The notes beneath the pieces are model-generated. The model searched no databases, was not told the origin of the DNA, and saw only the letters and a program-made list of their open reading frames with translations. From Glyphotaelius pellucidus (lineage: Eukaryota > Arthropoda > Insecta > Trichoptera > Limnephilidae): 64,000 nucleotides of DNA. Shown one piece after another: positions 1-9,968 of the stretch (its first letter is position 1; each line of letters opens with the position of its first letter). Position numbers and translations under genes: made by a program. Where the stretch lies: NCBI GenBank assembly GCA_936435175.1, contig OW386556.1:9130201-9194200 (forward strand), written 5' to 3'.

Positions 1-930
1 CCGTTCATGTTCGACGGTTTAGCTCGATCGAACATATTGACTACGACTATGCTCGTCTATGCTCGAAATTTCATAAGATTTCCTTTTCACGATATAAATT
101 AATAAAATTTGAATGTGCTCAACTACAAGATAGGCGACTAACATGTTCAAAGCGTTATCTAAACGTCAAAGCTCGACCGAATTTCTGTCAAATATCAACG
201 AGAATTACGGACCTTGAATCTTTTTCGCATCGAGCTGTTGGCACGATATCGAACAAAAAAGCATCGAGCAACACGGTACACACGAGACGTGTTCGAACGG
301 GCGTGGGTACTTACTTACCAGCGTTGAAGAGCCGTTCGCATTGTTCGAGTATTTTAGTCGAGTGGAGAGTATAGTAGTAACTTAACGCGTCCGAACACCA
401 CAATTTTAGTAGAGTGGGTTAGTCAGCTCTTTGGTCGATTCAATCCATTTAGTTCTAATTTTTCGGCGGATAGCGATCCCCTCCACGCGTCCCTGCGCAC
501 TATCATGCGCAAACCCGCTGTTTTAGCAGAGTTCATTTGTAGACGCGTGGAAATGTCGTAGCGTTGGAGCGAAAATTATTTATTTATGCTGCTATTAATC
601 TCTTTTCGGGTCTTTAATTTATTTATTTTTATTTTACTAATTTATTCTTCCACCTCTTCTAAGCATTACAGAATGCTTAATTAGCGTATTTACTTTGCCT
701 TGTAGCAGCCCGTCAACCGCCGTCATCTTGCAACGGGCGGTGGGCACAAATCTACTCTACTTGAAAGTAATGCAAACGATTTTCGGCGAGTTAAGTGGCG
801 AGTTACTCGCCACTTGACTAAACTACTAGCTTAGTCTGAACAAGCCTTAAGCGTCTCTGACAAATCTAAAAAAACACCTGTGTTGGATTTTCTAAGTAGC
901 CTCTAAGGATTTTTCTCAAGATAATGATAT
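1..930. other. Unassigned flank rich in TCGA words
   Basis: I recognise no gene or transposon here. The first 560 bases are unusual because TCGA-containing words (GCTCGA, TCGAAC, ATCGAG) occur a dozen or more times, well above what AT-rich DNA should give. From 793 to 815 there is a perfect palindrome with 11-bp arms around one base (AAGTGGCGAGT, then ACTCGCCACTT). SINE1 starts at the right edge. Confidence 0.3.
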
Positions 931-932
931 CA

Positions 933-1279
933 ATTTGGGAGGCGGGAATGGGTACCGCCGCCCCGGGAACCTTTATTGGATAACCAACACCTCTGCCATA
1001 GGTCACCCCAAGTGGTTCGCTACGTTTGGTGGTTTAGCAGGGGTGCTCGGGTTCATGGGGTGAGGTTTGTCTAGGTCGTGGAGGTGGATGACCAGGACAC
1101 ACTGAACCCCAGATTCCTACCCACCCCTTAAACCCTTTTCCTTCCCAGAAGTCTCCTTCCCTTCCTTTCCTTAAAAAAACCCTCCACACAGCATCCCCAA
1201 AGATGTCATAGGCCCTGAGGGAAATCATTTTCCTCAGGGCCTCCTGTGTGGAGTTCATGTAAAAAAAAAAAAAAAAAAT
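933..1279 (+). mobile_element. SINE1 copy, short form, poly(A) tail
   Basis: This is a complete-looking copy of the abundant SINE1 family. It starts with GGGAGGCGGG and GGTACCGCCGCC, runs through CTCTGCCATAGGTCACC and TAGCAGGGGTGC, has a pyrimidine-rich CTTCCCAGAA stretch, and ends in the tail shared with the tail LINE (CCCTCCACACAGC, then a CCCTGAGGG...CCTCAGGGC hairpin, then CTGTGTGGAGTT). About 18 A residues follow. Relative to copies at 11017 and 24507 it lacks about 110 bp in the middle; the copy at 9969-10166 lacks the same segment, so this is a subfamily. I see no clear target duplication and no coding capacity. Confidence 0.8.
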
Positions 1280-1870
1280 ATAAATATTATATTATGTCTT
1301 TAATAAACAAAATTCAAAGTCGAAAACCGATTACATCAATAAAATAATTTTCTGTAGACAAGCGCGCTGCGCAGTCGGTCCTGCGCAGCGGTCTTAAATT
1401 CCGTATTAACGTGGAATTATTACATACTTAACTTTTATTGGAATTGGCTTTCTTCGGCTGCGTTGGTCGACCTCTATATTTCTCGTATTTATGATATTTT
1501 CATAAAAAATGACAAGTTAATGGTTACCCGACTCGGGACTGGGGTCTGTGTGGGTTGACCACAGTTTAATCATTCAAGAATGTAATTAAAATAATAAAAT
1601 TAAATGCTTGGACATTCGATTTCGTCTCATATTACAGTCTCAAGGCTAATTCGGAAGCGCTTAATGTGATGGCGTAGGATATTTAGTATTTTTTATCGTA
1701 AATATTCGTTTAATTTGCATTACAATTGGTATTTTTCGATATCATATAATTCCCAAATTATTATTTGGGAATTATATGAATTATATCCCCAAAAATTTTT
1801 CTCGCTTAATCGTTATTCTAAGGTAGATTCATGCAATTAATTTTAATTTAAGATAAATCGAACGAGCTAA
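1280..1870. other. Unassigned spacer with two hairpins
   Basis: No gene or element is recognised. Two perfect inverted repeats stand out. Positions 1365-1390 hold a GC-rich hairpin (CGCTGCGCAG, 6-nt loop, CTGCGCAGCG). Positions 1743-1778 hold an AT-rich one with 16-bp arms around TATT. Confidence 0.3.
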
Positions 1871-2480
1871 GTGACCAGCTCAGGTACGGGGGCTCCATCG
1901 AAGCCGAAGTTAAGTTAGCCTCTCAGAAACTGGATGTACTGTACAGGGCCCGCAGATACTTTAATAGTACACAACTGCTAGCCCTGTACAAATCGCAAGT
2001 GCGCACCACGGTTGAATTTGGCAGCCACCTCTGGTCTGGAGCCCCAAAGTATCTAAAAAAACCCTCGACTGAAAAAAAAGGCCCTGAGGAAAATAATTTC
2101 CCTCAGGGCTTATGTCATCTTTGAAGACGCTGTGTGGAGGGTGTTTTTGAGGAGAGGAAGGAGTGAACATGGGCCTTGAAGAGACCCACGTTGTAGGATG
2201 CAGGAAACACAGAAGCCGGCAAATTGTTCGACAGCCGAGCTGTTGAACTCAAGAACGAGTCGTAGAAACGACCCGTTCTCATGCGACTAATGTCAACCGT
2301 GTACAAATGTTGAGCGCGTGTTTGGCGTGTTTCCCGACTATGCACCGGTGCCGAGGGGATCAATGACGCTAGTTCCTCGGAGCATCTTCCATTGTAATAC
2401 CGGTAGAACAAGGGCAGCATTCCCACCTGACGCCTGTGCTCTTAAGATTGCTATCAGTTTGTGTGGAGTTAATGTAAAAA
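1871..2480 (+). mobile_element. Tail LINE copy with an internal inversion
   Basis: From 1871 to about 2066 the plus strand matches the LINE at 63078-63270 (GACCAGCTCAGGTA to the KYLK codons). From about 2075 to 2452 the sequence is the following LINE segment (LINE 63335-63690) reverse-complemented, so the C-terminal codons are on the minus strand. From about 2459 the plus-strand LINE tail resumes (TGTGTGGAGTTAATGT plus A residues). The simplest reading is one plus-strand insertion whose inner 380 bp was flipped in place, with a small loss at the left joint. Ordinary twin priming would invert the 5' segment instead. The copy is dead. Confidence 0.65.
2115..2426 (-). pseudogene. Inverted C-terminal segment of the tail-LINE reverse transcriptase
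   Basis: This 103-codon open stretch matches the C-terminal end of the LINE protein at 63012-63665: MGMLPLFYRYYNGRCSEEL, then PSAPVHSRETRQTR, YTVDISRMRTGRFYDSF, and finally VHSFLSSKTPST. It is the post-RT thumb/C-terminal region; no catalytic box is present. Its orientation is opposite to the LINE fragments on both sides, as expected if this part of the insertion was inverted. Not functional. Confidence 0.7.
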
Positions 2481-3098
2481 AAGCAAAAATTATCTTCAAG
2501 TTGTTTCTGAAATTAGTCGGATTGGAATCATTTTCTTTACAAGATCTTAAAATACCGGCTAAATATAAACGAAACGAAAAAAATACCTCATTTTCGATAA
2601 CCTCTTCAGAATTAACATCATATAACAACAATCCCATAACGATCAAAAAATATCATTAATTCAACCTTTAATTCTTTTCAAATCCACCTCCCTTCTCCCC
2701 CAACCTTTTCCAATCCCGCACCACGATATTATCATGCTCGTAACATAAACATCCCCATAAGAAAAAATGTCCATAACCGTAAAGATGGTGCTTTTAAACA
2801 AAAAGTCGAGATCGTTTTTAATAAAAACGTATGGACGGATAAATAATAAACATAAAATATAAAGATATCCGAACTGTTTATAACTCTGTGGTCGTTTGTA
2901 ACAAGGCATTTGTGGGCATTCAAAACAAATTGGGGGCCTGGTTGCTAGGGCTTAAGGCCGCAACTTGTTAGTAGGTCATTTCAAATTGTAGTATTGAAAC
3001 ATTAAAATTAATTTTGTGATGGAATTTTGATTTATCGATTAAAAAAATCGCCTTTTAAGCCGCCACTACCTGAATTTCTATCGATTTCTTGCATACCT
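2481..3098. other. Unassigned spacer
   Basis: AT-rich sequence with short chance open frames on both strands. I see no repeat, gene or regulatory motif that I can support. Confidence 0.3.
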
Positions 3099-3517
3099 GA
3101 CGGCCTCCGTGGTCCCGAGGTAAGACTCTGGACTCACAATCCGAAGGTCGCGGGTTCGAACCCGGCGTGCGCAAATAAATTTTATTTGATATTTGTGTTA
3201 TTTCACAATTTATTCATTTAAAATAATATGTAGTATATTTGCGGCACGTTCCAGAGTGGAAGATACTATCAGTATCGCCCTGGTGTAAGACCACCATTCA
3301 GAATTGAAACGTTGCTCGAAATGGCATTAGCCGTGTTTAGTGACCAGATCTGAATAGCCAGGTACTTCCCCACCTTCCTCTTCCCTATCTCCTTCCCCTC
3401 CCCACTACCTTCAGCCTCACAACATACCCCGATTGGGGATGCCATAGTCTCACTGGCTCCGGACGGGAGCAGTTGGGACTCTTGTGCGGTATTAACTATA
3501 AAAAAAAAAAAAAAAAT
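3099..3517 (+). mobile_element. SINE2 copy, tRNA-like head and poly(A) tail
   Basis: The head (about 3101-3175) looks like a tRNA: an A-box-like region TGGTCCCGAGGT, an anticodon arm with loop CTCACAA (CAC, valine-type), and a B box GGGTTCGAACCC. The acceptor ends do not pair, so it is tRNA-derived, not a working tRNA gene. An AT-rich linker follows, then a body (GCGGCACGTTCCAGAGTGG, TATCGCCCTGGTGTAAGACC, AGATCTGAATAGCCAGG, CCCCACTACCTTCAGCC, GGGAGCAGTTGGGACTC) and about 17 A residues. Related copies lie at 11570, 13723, 45031, 46397 and 56228. An internal RNA polymerase III promoter is inferred from the two boxes. Confidence 0.75.
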
Positions 3518-3632
3518 ATCTCCCTTGAACATTTGAAGTTTTTAAGCTCTTAAAAAAATATGTTATTTTTTAAGATAATATCTATACAACCCCCACGCTG
3601 AAACGCAAATTATATGAAATTCCCTCGATAGA
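3518..3632 (+). repeat. 115-bp direct repeat, also at 25810
   Basis: Starting with ATCTCCCTTGAA and ending near TTCCCTCGATAGAAAA, this stretch matches 25810-25930 almost base for base, including TCTATACAACCCCCACG. It begins right after the SINE2 poly(A) tail; the second copy has no SINE2 beside it. It is too short to classify. Confidence 0.6.
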
Positions 3633-4210
3633 AAAAATTCGCATTTTCAATATTTTTGGAACCAGTTCCCATCGGATTCAAAAAATTGTCACCAACACTC
3701 AAACTGCAACCCGAAGGGCCTAGCAGGAAAAACCTGCGGAGTGGGTTTTTAACTGCTAGTTCGATATTATTATGTCGACAAACAAAATAAATAAAAATAA
3801 TAATTAGTATTCGAAAGCCACTAATTACGAAAGCCATTAAGTTCAGTACCGCTGAAATGCATCAGAATAACTTATTATTTAACCGACATTTCTGGCGGCC
3901 GCGAAGATGTCATTAATATAAACAATGTGGGGAGGTACCTCAGCCATATTATCCCTCTTAAATTATTTCAAATTACCATTATTTTTAATTAATAATAACA
4001 CGAAGGTGGGAGGGAGATGTCGCTTCAAGAAACAATCCCGAAATGAATTGAATTTGATGTAGCAATGATGTGAATATGACAAAAGGACAATAGATTTATT
4101 GCAATCATTGTTTTTTAAGGTGATACTTGAAATCTGTCTAGACAAAGGTATATCCCAGTGAAACAGGCATCGAAAAACCCAATGTAAACGAATGCCAACG
4201 CTACTGTATA
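3633..4210. other. Unassigned spacer
   Basis: No gene or repeat recognised. The right edge is the Helitron insertion point, with A at 4210. Confidence 0.3.
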
Positions 4211-4946
4211 TCCATACTAATATTATAAATGCGAAACGGCTCGAGTTTGTTTATGACGCTTTCACGCATAATATAACGATATAAAAAGTATTTCACCAAT
4301 AGAAAGCTAAATTATGCGCAAAGACTATAGGCTGTATATGATGGTAAGCTCTGGCGTTATAAAATTTTACATATTAATACATTATATTTTTTATATGTTT
4401 TCTGTCGCTAACAAAAGCGAGTTATTGCAAACGTCAGAAAACAAATCCTTGCCATTGAAACGATGTTGATATATTTGTGGGCTCTATGCTGGTAGGTACT
4501 CCGCCTACTGGTGAGCTGTTGCTCCAGAAAATTCAAATATTCGAATATGTTTTGTTTTTTTGGAAAAGTTTATGTTTTGGAATAAATGTCAGATGAGAGT
4601 TTGTACATTAAAAATATAATTCGTAAGGATTATAAATGCTGTATAATAAATAGTGTTATTTTTAATTATACTTAAAAATTCAACATATTTAAATAAAAAC
4701 AAGTATACGAAATGTTTGTAAGCGCATTTATTCAGAACGACTGCACCAAATTGGAAAACTCTTTTTTTCTTCGAGCTCTAGCATTATGAAATTTAGGTGG
4801 CACTCGAGCTTTTTGAAAACTGAATTTACCGGAAATGAATGTATGGGAGTGGGTGGGGGAGGATGATAGGGGGGATAATTGATAATTGCAAGCGCTACAG
4901 AAATTTCCCCTAATACCATGCGAGCGAAGCCGCGGGGAAAAGCTAG
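4211..4946 (+). mobile_element. Complete non-autonomous Helitron, 736 bp
   Basis: The 5' end is TCCATACTAATATTATAAAT with the expected TC. The 3' end is a short hairpin-forming GCGAGCGAAGCCGCGG, then AAAAG and CTAG, fitting the Helitron 3' CTRR rule. The flanks are A at 4210 and T at 4947, the usual insertion between A and T with no target duplication. No Rep/helicase coding is present, so it depends on an autonomous partner. A second complete copy lies at 18493-19169 on the other strand, and 3' end fragments at 34316 and 7876. Confidence 0.8.
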
Positions 4947-6379
4947 TAGGTAAATAAAAAAATATATATATAATCTGCTATTTCACAGATGGCGCTATTT
5001 TAATTATTTAAGGTTAAAACACTTTCTGCTTTAAAATATTAAGATAGTAACAAATAGTTTTGTTCAATTTTTTATAAGAAAAACTCTCTCTTCCAACAAT
5101 CCTGGATCCTAGATTCGGGGTTTGTTCTGCTTCATCTTTCATTCAGATATATTAGTAGTATCCTCTGTTTCAACGATATGTTTACATTGAGGGTTAAAAC
5201 GTTATTAATAAATAATTAATAAGTTAATCCAAGACATTATTTATTTATAGCTCTCTGAATTTTATTTTATTATTATTTTTCTTTCTTTCCTGTGCTTCTT
5301 TACTATCGATTCAATTTTTAATTTCGATTCTGTCCCATATTTACTCTCTTTTATTACCTATATTTTCAATGTATTTCTTATACTCTATTATATGGGATGT
5401 GTGGGATTGCACTCACCTCCCCACATCCTGGAATAAAACCATTATTTATTTACTACTTTTAGAAAAAGGTGTTCAGTATAAATAAAATTAAACAGATTAC
5501 CGAAACACTATCTAGATTACAAATAAATTCGCTAGAAATCGGGATAAAATGTATTAAATAATGTTCCCAATTCTCATTACTTTGGACGCCATAACATGTT
5601 TCACCTGAATATATTTAAAAATAATATCACATTTTTTAGCCCTCTGACCCAAATCTCGACCATACAACGAGATATAGCGTGCTTTCGTGGATTCAGAAAA
5701 AAATTTCTGCGAATGCCAAAATATATGTTGGGCTAATTGTTTAATATATCATTTGCATTTCTAATTGTGTTTCTTGTCTCTTGCCTCTCTTTGTATTATT
5801 TGTCATTTGAATAAACTTTTATGTATTTTTTATAATTTTCTACTCTTACTTGTTTTGTTTTTGGTGTAATGTAAGCACACATATTATTTTGTCTGTTTAT
5901 ATTTTGTGCATTAAGTGAATTTTCATAACTGGATTGTTCTCATGTGAATGAGAACATCAGTAAAAACCCAGAATAAATAAATAAATAAAAATAACGTGCA
6001 CGTCCCGATTTGAACCAGCAATCACCAGATTGTGTGAAATCTTGTGAAATATTCGCGGAATAATTCTAAGCCAACTCCTGTACATATACAAAATACAGGA
6101 CACAAACTAAATCTTTTAGAAGTGTTTGTTATTTTCTTAACAATTAGAAATTAACAAACACTTTAATAATCCTAAAGCTATTTTAATAAATGAACAGACC
6201 AATAAAATTCACTCGCCGTTGTTAGATATGTTCAAACGAATTAAAAAAAAAAAATTATAATATAATATAAAAGAAATGAAAAAATTAAAATGGAGTTCTA
6301 CAAATTAAACTTGATAACAATAAATAGCCACAATTCAGATACGAGACGGTGCTTCAAACGGATTTTGCAATGTACAATT
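4947..6379. other. AT-rich spacer with LINE 3' ends and a TTAA fold-back remnant
   Basis: About 4980-5045 (CACAGATGGCGCTATTTTAA) resembles an arm of the fold-back at 13012. About 5250-5455 looks like a LINE 3' untranslated end (GGGATGTGTGGGATTGCACT, CTCCCCACATCCTGGAATAA), similar to 45990-46030. About 5760-5995 is another LINE-like 3' end finishing in AATAAATAAATAAATAAA. No coding remains in any of these. Confidence 0.4.
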
Positions 6380-6515
6380 ACGAGATCTGAATAGCAGGGT
6401 TCTTCATAACCTCATATTTCTCTTCTTCTTTCTCTTCCTTCAAACCTGCAATCTTGGAAAACTGAGGATTTTCCCACCGACCCGGAGCATTTGAAACTTT
6501 TTTTGGTATCACACA
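6380..6515 (+). repeat. Old SINE2 body fragment
   Basis: The words CGAGATCTGAATAGCAGGG and the following CT-rich stretch resemble the SINE2 body (AGATCTGAATAGCCAGG plus the CTTCC/CTCC run), but the copy is strongly diverged and lacks head and tail. Confidence 0.3.
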
Positions 6516-6986
6516 CAAAAGTTTAGATTTTATATTCGTTCCTACAGAACTCAAATTCGCTATAAATGCAACTTAGCCACTGCAATCATTATAATCAACA
6601 TGTGCGTTAATTTACCCACTACTGCAGTTCGCACCGAACAATTTGATTGTTTAATTCCATTCAAGTGGCAGAGGGGCAGATGCAGCTGTGAATAATCGCT
6701 GTGGGTACATACCGTGGCTTTAATGCTAATGTTATGGGTTCGAACACGGCACTAATAAATTTAATATCCTTGAACGAATGGCTGTTTGTGATCGAACGGT
6801 GCTTATGGTGATTTGCATCGTAATTATTATGTACAACACTCCTTATAATGTGTACCTCATATTCTGTATTCTATGGTTTCTAAATTGTGTAATGTATAAT
6901 TTGGAATAAAATTTTAGGTGCGAAAGCCACTAATATTGGAAATTGTTTGAAAGAACGAGCTTCCTTAATCCCAGAACCAAATAATA
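6516..6986. other. Spacer with a tRNA-like B-box relic
   Basis: At 6711-6756 a stretch reading CCGTGGCTTTAATGC ... GGGTTCGAACACGGC has the look of a decayed tRNA-derived head like that of SINE2. No body or tail can be followed. The rest is unassigned. Confidence 0.3.
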
Positions 6987-7108
6987 TTTTTTTATTAACT
7001 CCACACAGGTCATCTTTGGGGAGGAGCTATGGGAAGGTTCTTTGTGGAAAGAGAAGATTGAACCTGGATTTGAAGAGACCCATGCTGTGGGAGGAAGAAA
7101 CCTTTGTG
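6987..7108 (-). mobile_element. Tail-LINE 3' fragment
   Basis: On the minus strand the sequence ends in CCTGTGTGGAGTTAATA followed by A residues. Upstream are words of the LINE C-terminal coding (on the plus strand TTTGAAGAGACCCATGCTGT). Part of the shared hairpin is deleted. An open frame of 161 codons on the plus strand across this region is antisense to the LINE and has no recognisable product. Confidence 0.55.
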
Positions 7109-7569
7109 GACCCAGGCTCACATTTACCTTTTCCTTCATTAATCGTCTGCGTAAGAAAGAGAGTTTTACACTATTTTTATTTAATATTTTTCATCCAGTT
7201 TCCACGGATTAGGGATGAAAAAATAACATGTTCTTTTTTGTTACCCACTTTCTGTAAAGATGGGGGACATTATTCGAAATGTTGCATGTTTTTTAGTTTT
7301 AATTATAAAATATCGAAAAAAGCCTTTGTGAAAGTTATATATTTTTTTTTAACTAATTGTGAATATGTATTGCTGTTCGATTATTTATGTTATTTTCACG
7401 TGAAATTTTATTTATTTATTAACGGTAAATAATGACAGAAGCTTTCGTGTGATCTATGGAAATATTCAAGGTTGTGCCATTTGTTTACGATTTAGTCTCC
7501 ATTAAATTTTACCGACCGGAGTATCAGATGATTTGGGCATGTAGAGCGAATGAACGGAGAAAGTAGTGT
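7109..7569. other. Unassigned spacer
   Basis: AT-rich; no gene or repeat recognised. Confidence 0.3.
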
Positions 7570-7578
7570 AAGGAGAAT

Positions 7579-7780
7579 GGTGATCGGACAACTCAGAATG
7601 AAATCAACTCAGAACCTCTTCAGAAAATTCATAAAAAGTTGTGATAAAAAATATAAAAAGTTCGTTAAATAGATTACGTTAGGTAAGAGTTATGGGATAT
7701 TTAAAATTTATTTTTTCTTAGCTTTGAATAACTTTTGAAAGAGGTGTTGAGTTGACTTAATTCTGAGTTGGTATGGAACC
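7579..7780. mobile_element. MITE-A copy with perfect 9-bp target duplication
   Basis: This is a 202-bp non-coding element with imperfect terminal inverted repeats: left GGTGATCGGACAACTCAGAA, right on the other strand GGTTCCATACCAACTCAGAA. It is flanked on both sides by AAGGAGAAT (7570-7578 and 7781-7789). Related copies lie at 26489, 37860, 53011 and 57275. A 9-bp duplication fits Mutator-like or related superfamilies; the assignment is tentative because the terminal repeats are imperfect and no transposase is present. Confidence 0.75.
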
Positions 7781-7875
7781 AAGGAGAATATATGACGCAA
7801 ATGTGAGTGGTAGAAGAAATCGAGGAGAAATGAGAAATGCCAGAAGAAAACAATGTGTTTAATATATTCAGTCCG

Positions 7876-7915
7876 GTACATTCAGATTTTCAAACAGCTC
7901 GCGTGCCACCTATTG
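7876..7915 (-). repeat. Helitron internal fragment
   Basis: The words CATTCAGATTTTCAAACAG and CTCGCGTGCCACCTA match the inner part of the Helitron at 18610-18650 (CATTCAGTTTTCAAACATCTCG, CTGCCACCTA). No termini. Confidence 0.4.
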
Positions 7916-8189
7916 CAATTTTTTTTACAAATTCTACAAACATTCATTTTTGTATATTATAAGAACAATCAATTAAATTTTTTACCTAAATAGGTACCTA
8001 ATTAAAATAAATATATTTTTTGATTAGATTCATGGTATTCGATTTTGGTTAGAATCATAGGAGTGCTTCGATTAAATTCATTAATTGAAAGAGTTTATTC
8101 AAAAATTGAATTTTGATTAAACAGTCGATGTTTGGAGAAATGTCATTTTCAAATTGTAACATTTTTGACAGTTTCGTATTTTTTTTTGT
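7916..8189. other. Unassigned AT-rich spacer
   Basis: Nothing recognised apart from a TAA-rich stretch at the right edge that belongs to the LINE 3' end. Confidence 0.3.
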
Positions 8190-9185
8190 AATAATAATAA
8201 TAAAAGTGTTTATTTCAGCCGAACAGAGTGGTGAGTGCAATACTCTGTCTGCCATATAAAAGCATACATCTATAAAATTCCATTAAGTAATTACATTAAA
8301 TAGAATATGCAAGATAAGATAAAATAAAACATAATAAGATATAATAACATAATAAAATAAAATATAAAATTAAACATAATAGTAAACATATTTAGTACTT
8401 GTATACTACGGAGGCTTTTAGTAATTTCTCCATGTTTGGTGTAAGGGCGTGCCATGCCACTGGGCCACGGCCTGGATGAGAGTGTTTTACAATCTTCGAT
8501 AGCGTTGACTCGTCCCGGCTATTCTGTGGCGCATCAAAGCAGCGAACCCATGTACCCTTCCTTCTGTGAACATCTGCGAGGCACTGCATCTCCAAGGTAG
8601 GCCGAACAGCGCCCTGTATGCGTGGTTGTATTGTACTCGGAGTGTGTTCATGACGCCGTGTGTGTATCTTGTCCATAGTTCGCCGGTGTAAAAACTTATG
8701 CAGTATATCTGGAATATTTGCTTTTTCACCGGAGGACTGCACCTGTTGAATCTCCTGGCGAGCATGCTGGCTTGCACGCTCAGTAATCTTCTTTGGCGTT
8801 CTATGCCGTTTTTATCATTTAGGTCATCAGTGATGACATGTCCCGAATTTTTTATTTCCCTGCAGATTTTGAAATTGTCTCCGCCGAGAAGTATGAGCGG
8901 AATGACAGTAGGACCGGTGTTTGCTATAAATACCAGAGCAGTGATGACTTTTGGCATTGTACATCAGCCCATGATCATCAACGTAAGCTTCGCATATGGC
9001 CAGAAGTTTTCTCATTGCCCTTACTGATGGGGCTAGTATGACCATGTCATCTGCATAACTTATGTTATTCATGCATACTCCGGCAATATGGCATCCGATT
9101 CTTGTTTTGTTCAGCGTTTTCCTATGTTCGTCCATATATACGTTGAACAGTACTGGGGACATTGAGCCTCCTTGTCTAACTGATT
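8190..9185 (-). mobile_element. 5'-truncated LINE with RT remnant
   Basis: A minus-strand non-LTR retrotransposon. It is truncated at about 9185 in the RT domain and runs through a C-terminal coding region to an AT-rich 3' end (8190-8400) with TAATAATAAT-type tail repeats. The coding part is interrupted by frameshifts. It is clearly different from the tail LINE: another family, with no shared 3' tail. Confidence 0.7.
8410..9178 (-). pseudogene. Reverse transcriptase remnant (SYADD box)
   Basis: Translation on the minus strand gives RQGGSMSPVLFNVYMDE near 9175 and the catalytic-box region SYADDMVILAPS at about 9030-9062. In a shifted frame it then gives a C-terminal region with VITDDLND, SVQASMLARRFNRC, FYTGELWTRY, RVQYNHAYRALFGLP and FAALMRHR. 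These are typical of the RT palm and post-RT region of insect non-LTR elements. At least one frameshift separates the YADD part from the C-terminal part. Endonuclease and the first RT blocks are missing. Dead copy. Confidence 0.7.
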
Positions 9186-9845
9186 AAAAAAACTTTTCAG
9201 ATGTATTGTCATGTGGTTGTCATAATCCAGAAATCTTCGCAAGGGTGGAAAATTTTGAAAGATTCAAACATTTCCTATGCTTAATATAGCAATGCATAGA
9301 CAACAAACATATATTGATTTTTATAATATATGTAGATTATTTATTACAAACCATAATGTAAAAAACTTATATTATGTACCAAATGTATAAGTCCCACGGG
9401 CGTAAAAAAAGTAAATAAATAAATAAAAACTAATATCCCACAAGTTTCACGACATAATAGTATAGAGTTAGCATGATCACTCCATTGATTGTAATAGTTC
9501 ATTAGGCTAATTAATACCGCAGTACTTAGAAGTGTTGATGATTCGTTTTGCATCCAACGGCTGCCTATTGGATCGCCGGCCTTAATTACTAAAGTCGATA
9601 TGGACAAATATCGTCATTAATAACCGTCGCCCCATTAGCGGGGTCTTCATTAAACAGGCGCTGTCAGTGCATTATGGATATTTATATGAATTTGTGCTGG
9701 TTTCAATGGATGATAATGGTTTTTTTATGTTTCGTGGAAATATTAATGTGTTTTTTAATTAATATTCTAAGGATTCTGTGTGACAATTACGTGATCAGCG
9801 AAGGTTGGGAGTAGGTGTCTAATTATTTAGATTTTGTCGATTCGG
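9186..9845. other. Spacer with a LINE-like 3' end
   Basis: About 9310-9430 on the plus strand ends in TAAGTCCCACGGGCGTAAAA and AAATAAATAAATAAA, the look of a LINE 3' untranslated region. A related sequence lies inverted at about 43165-43215 (TTTTTTACGCCCATGGGGCT). No coding recognised in the rest. Confidence 0.35.
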
Positions 9846-9968
9846 GAGGCGGGTATGGGTTAACCAACCAACCGACCAGGGGATAACCAACACCTCTGCC
9901 ATAGGTCACCCCAAGTGGTTCGCTACGTTTGTTAACTCAGCAGGGGTGCCCGGGTTCATTGGTTCATA
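9846..9968 (+). mobile_element. SINE1 5' portion, joined to an inverted SINE1
   Basis: The SINE1 start (GGGAGGCGGGTATGGG) through CTCTGCCATAGGTCACCCC to CAGGGGTGCCCGGGTTCATT is present in plus orientation and then stops. The next base begins an oppositely oriented SINE1 fragment. The same head-then-inverted layout recurs at 19270-19793. Confidence 0.65.

Noticed and set aside
1871..2480. Twin-priming origin of the inverted LINE
   Set aside because: Twin priming inverts the 5' segment; here the middle is inverted and both outer parts keep plus orientation.
3101..3176. Functional tRNA-Val gene
   Set aside because: Anticodon and T arms look right, but the acceptor ends do not pair and a second copy (11895-11960) shows the same head fused to the SINE2 body.
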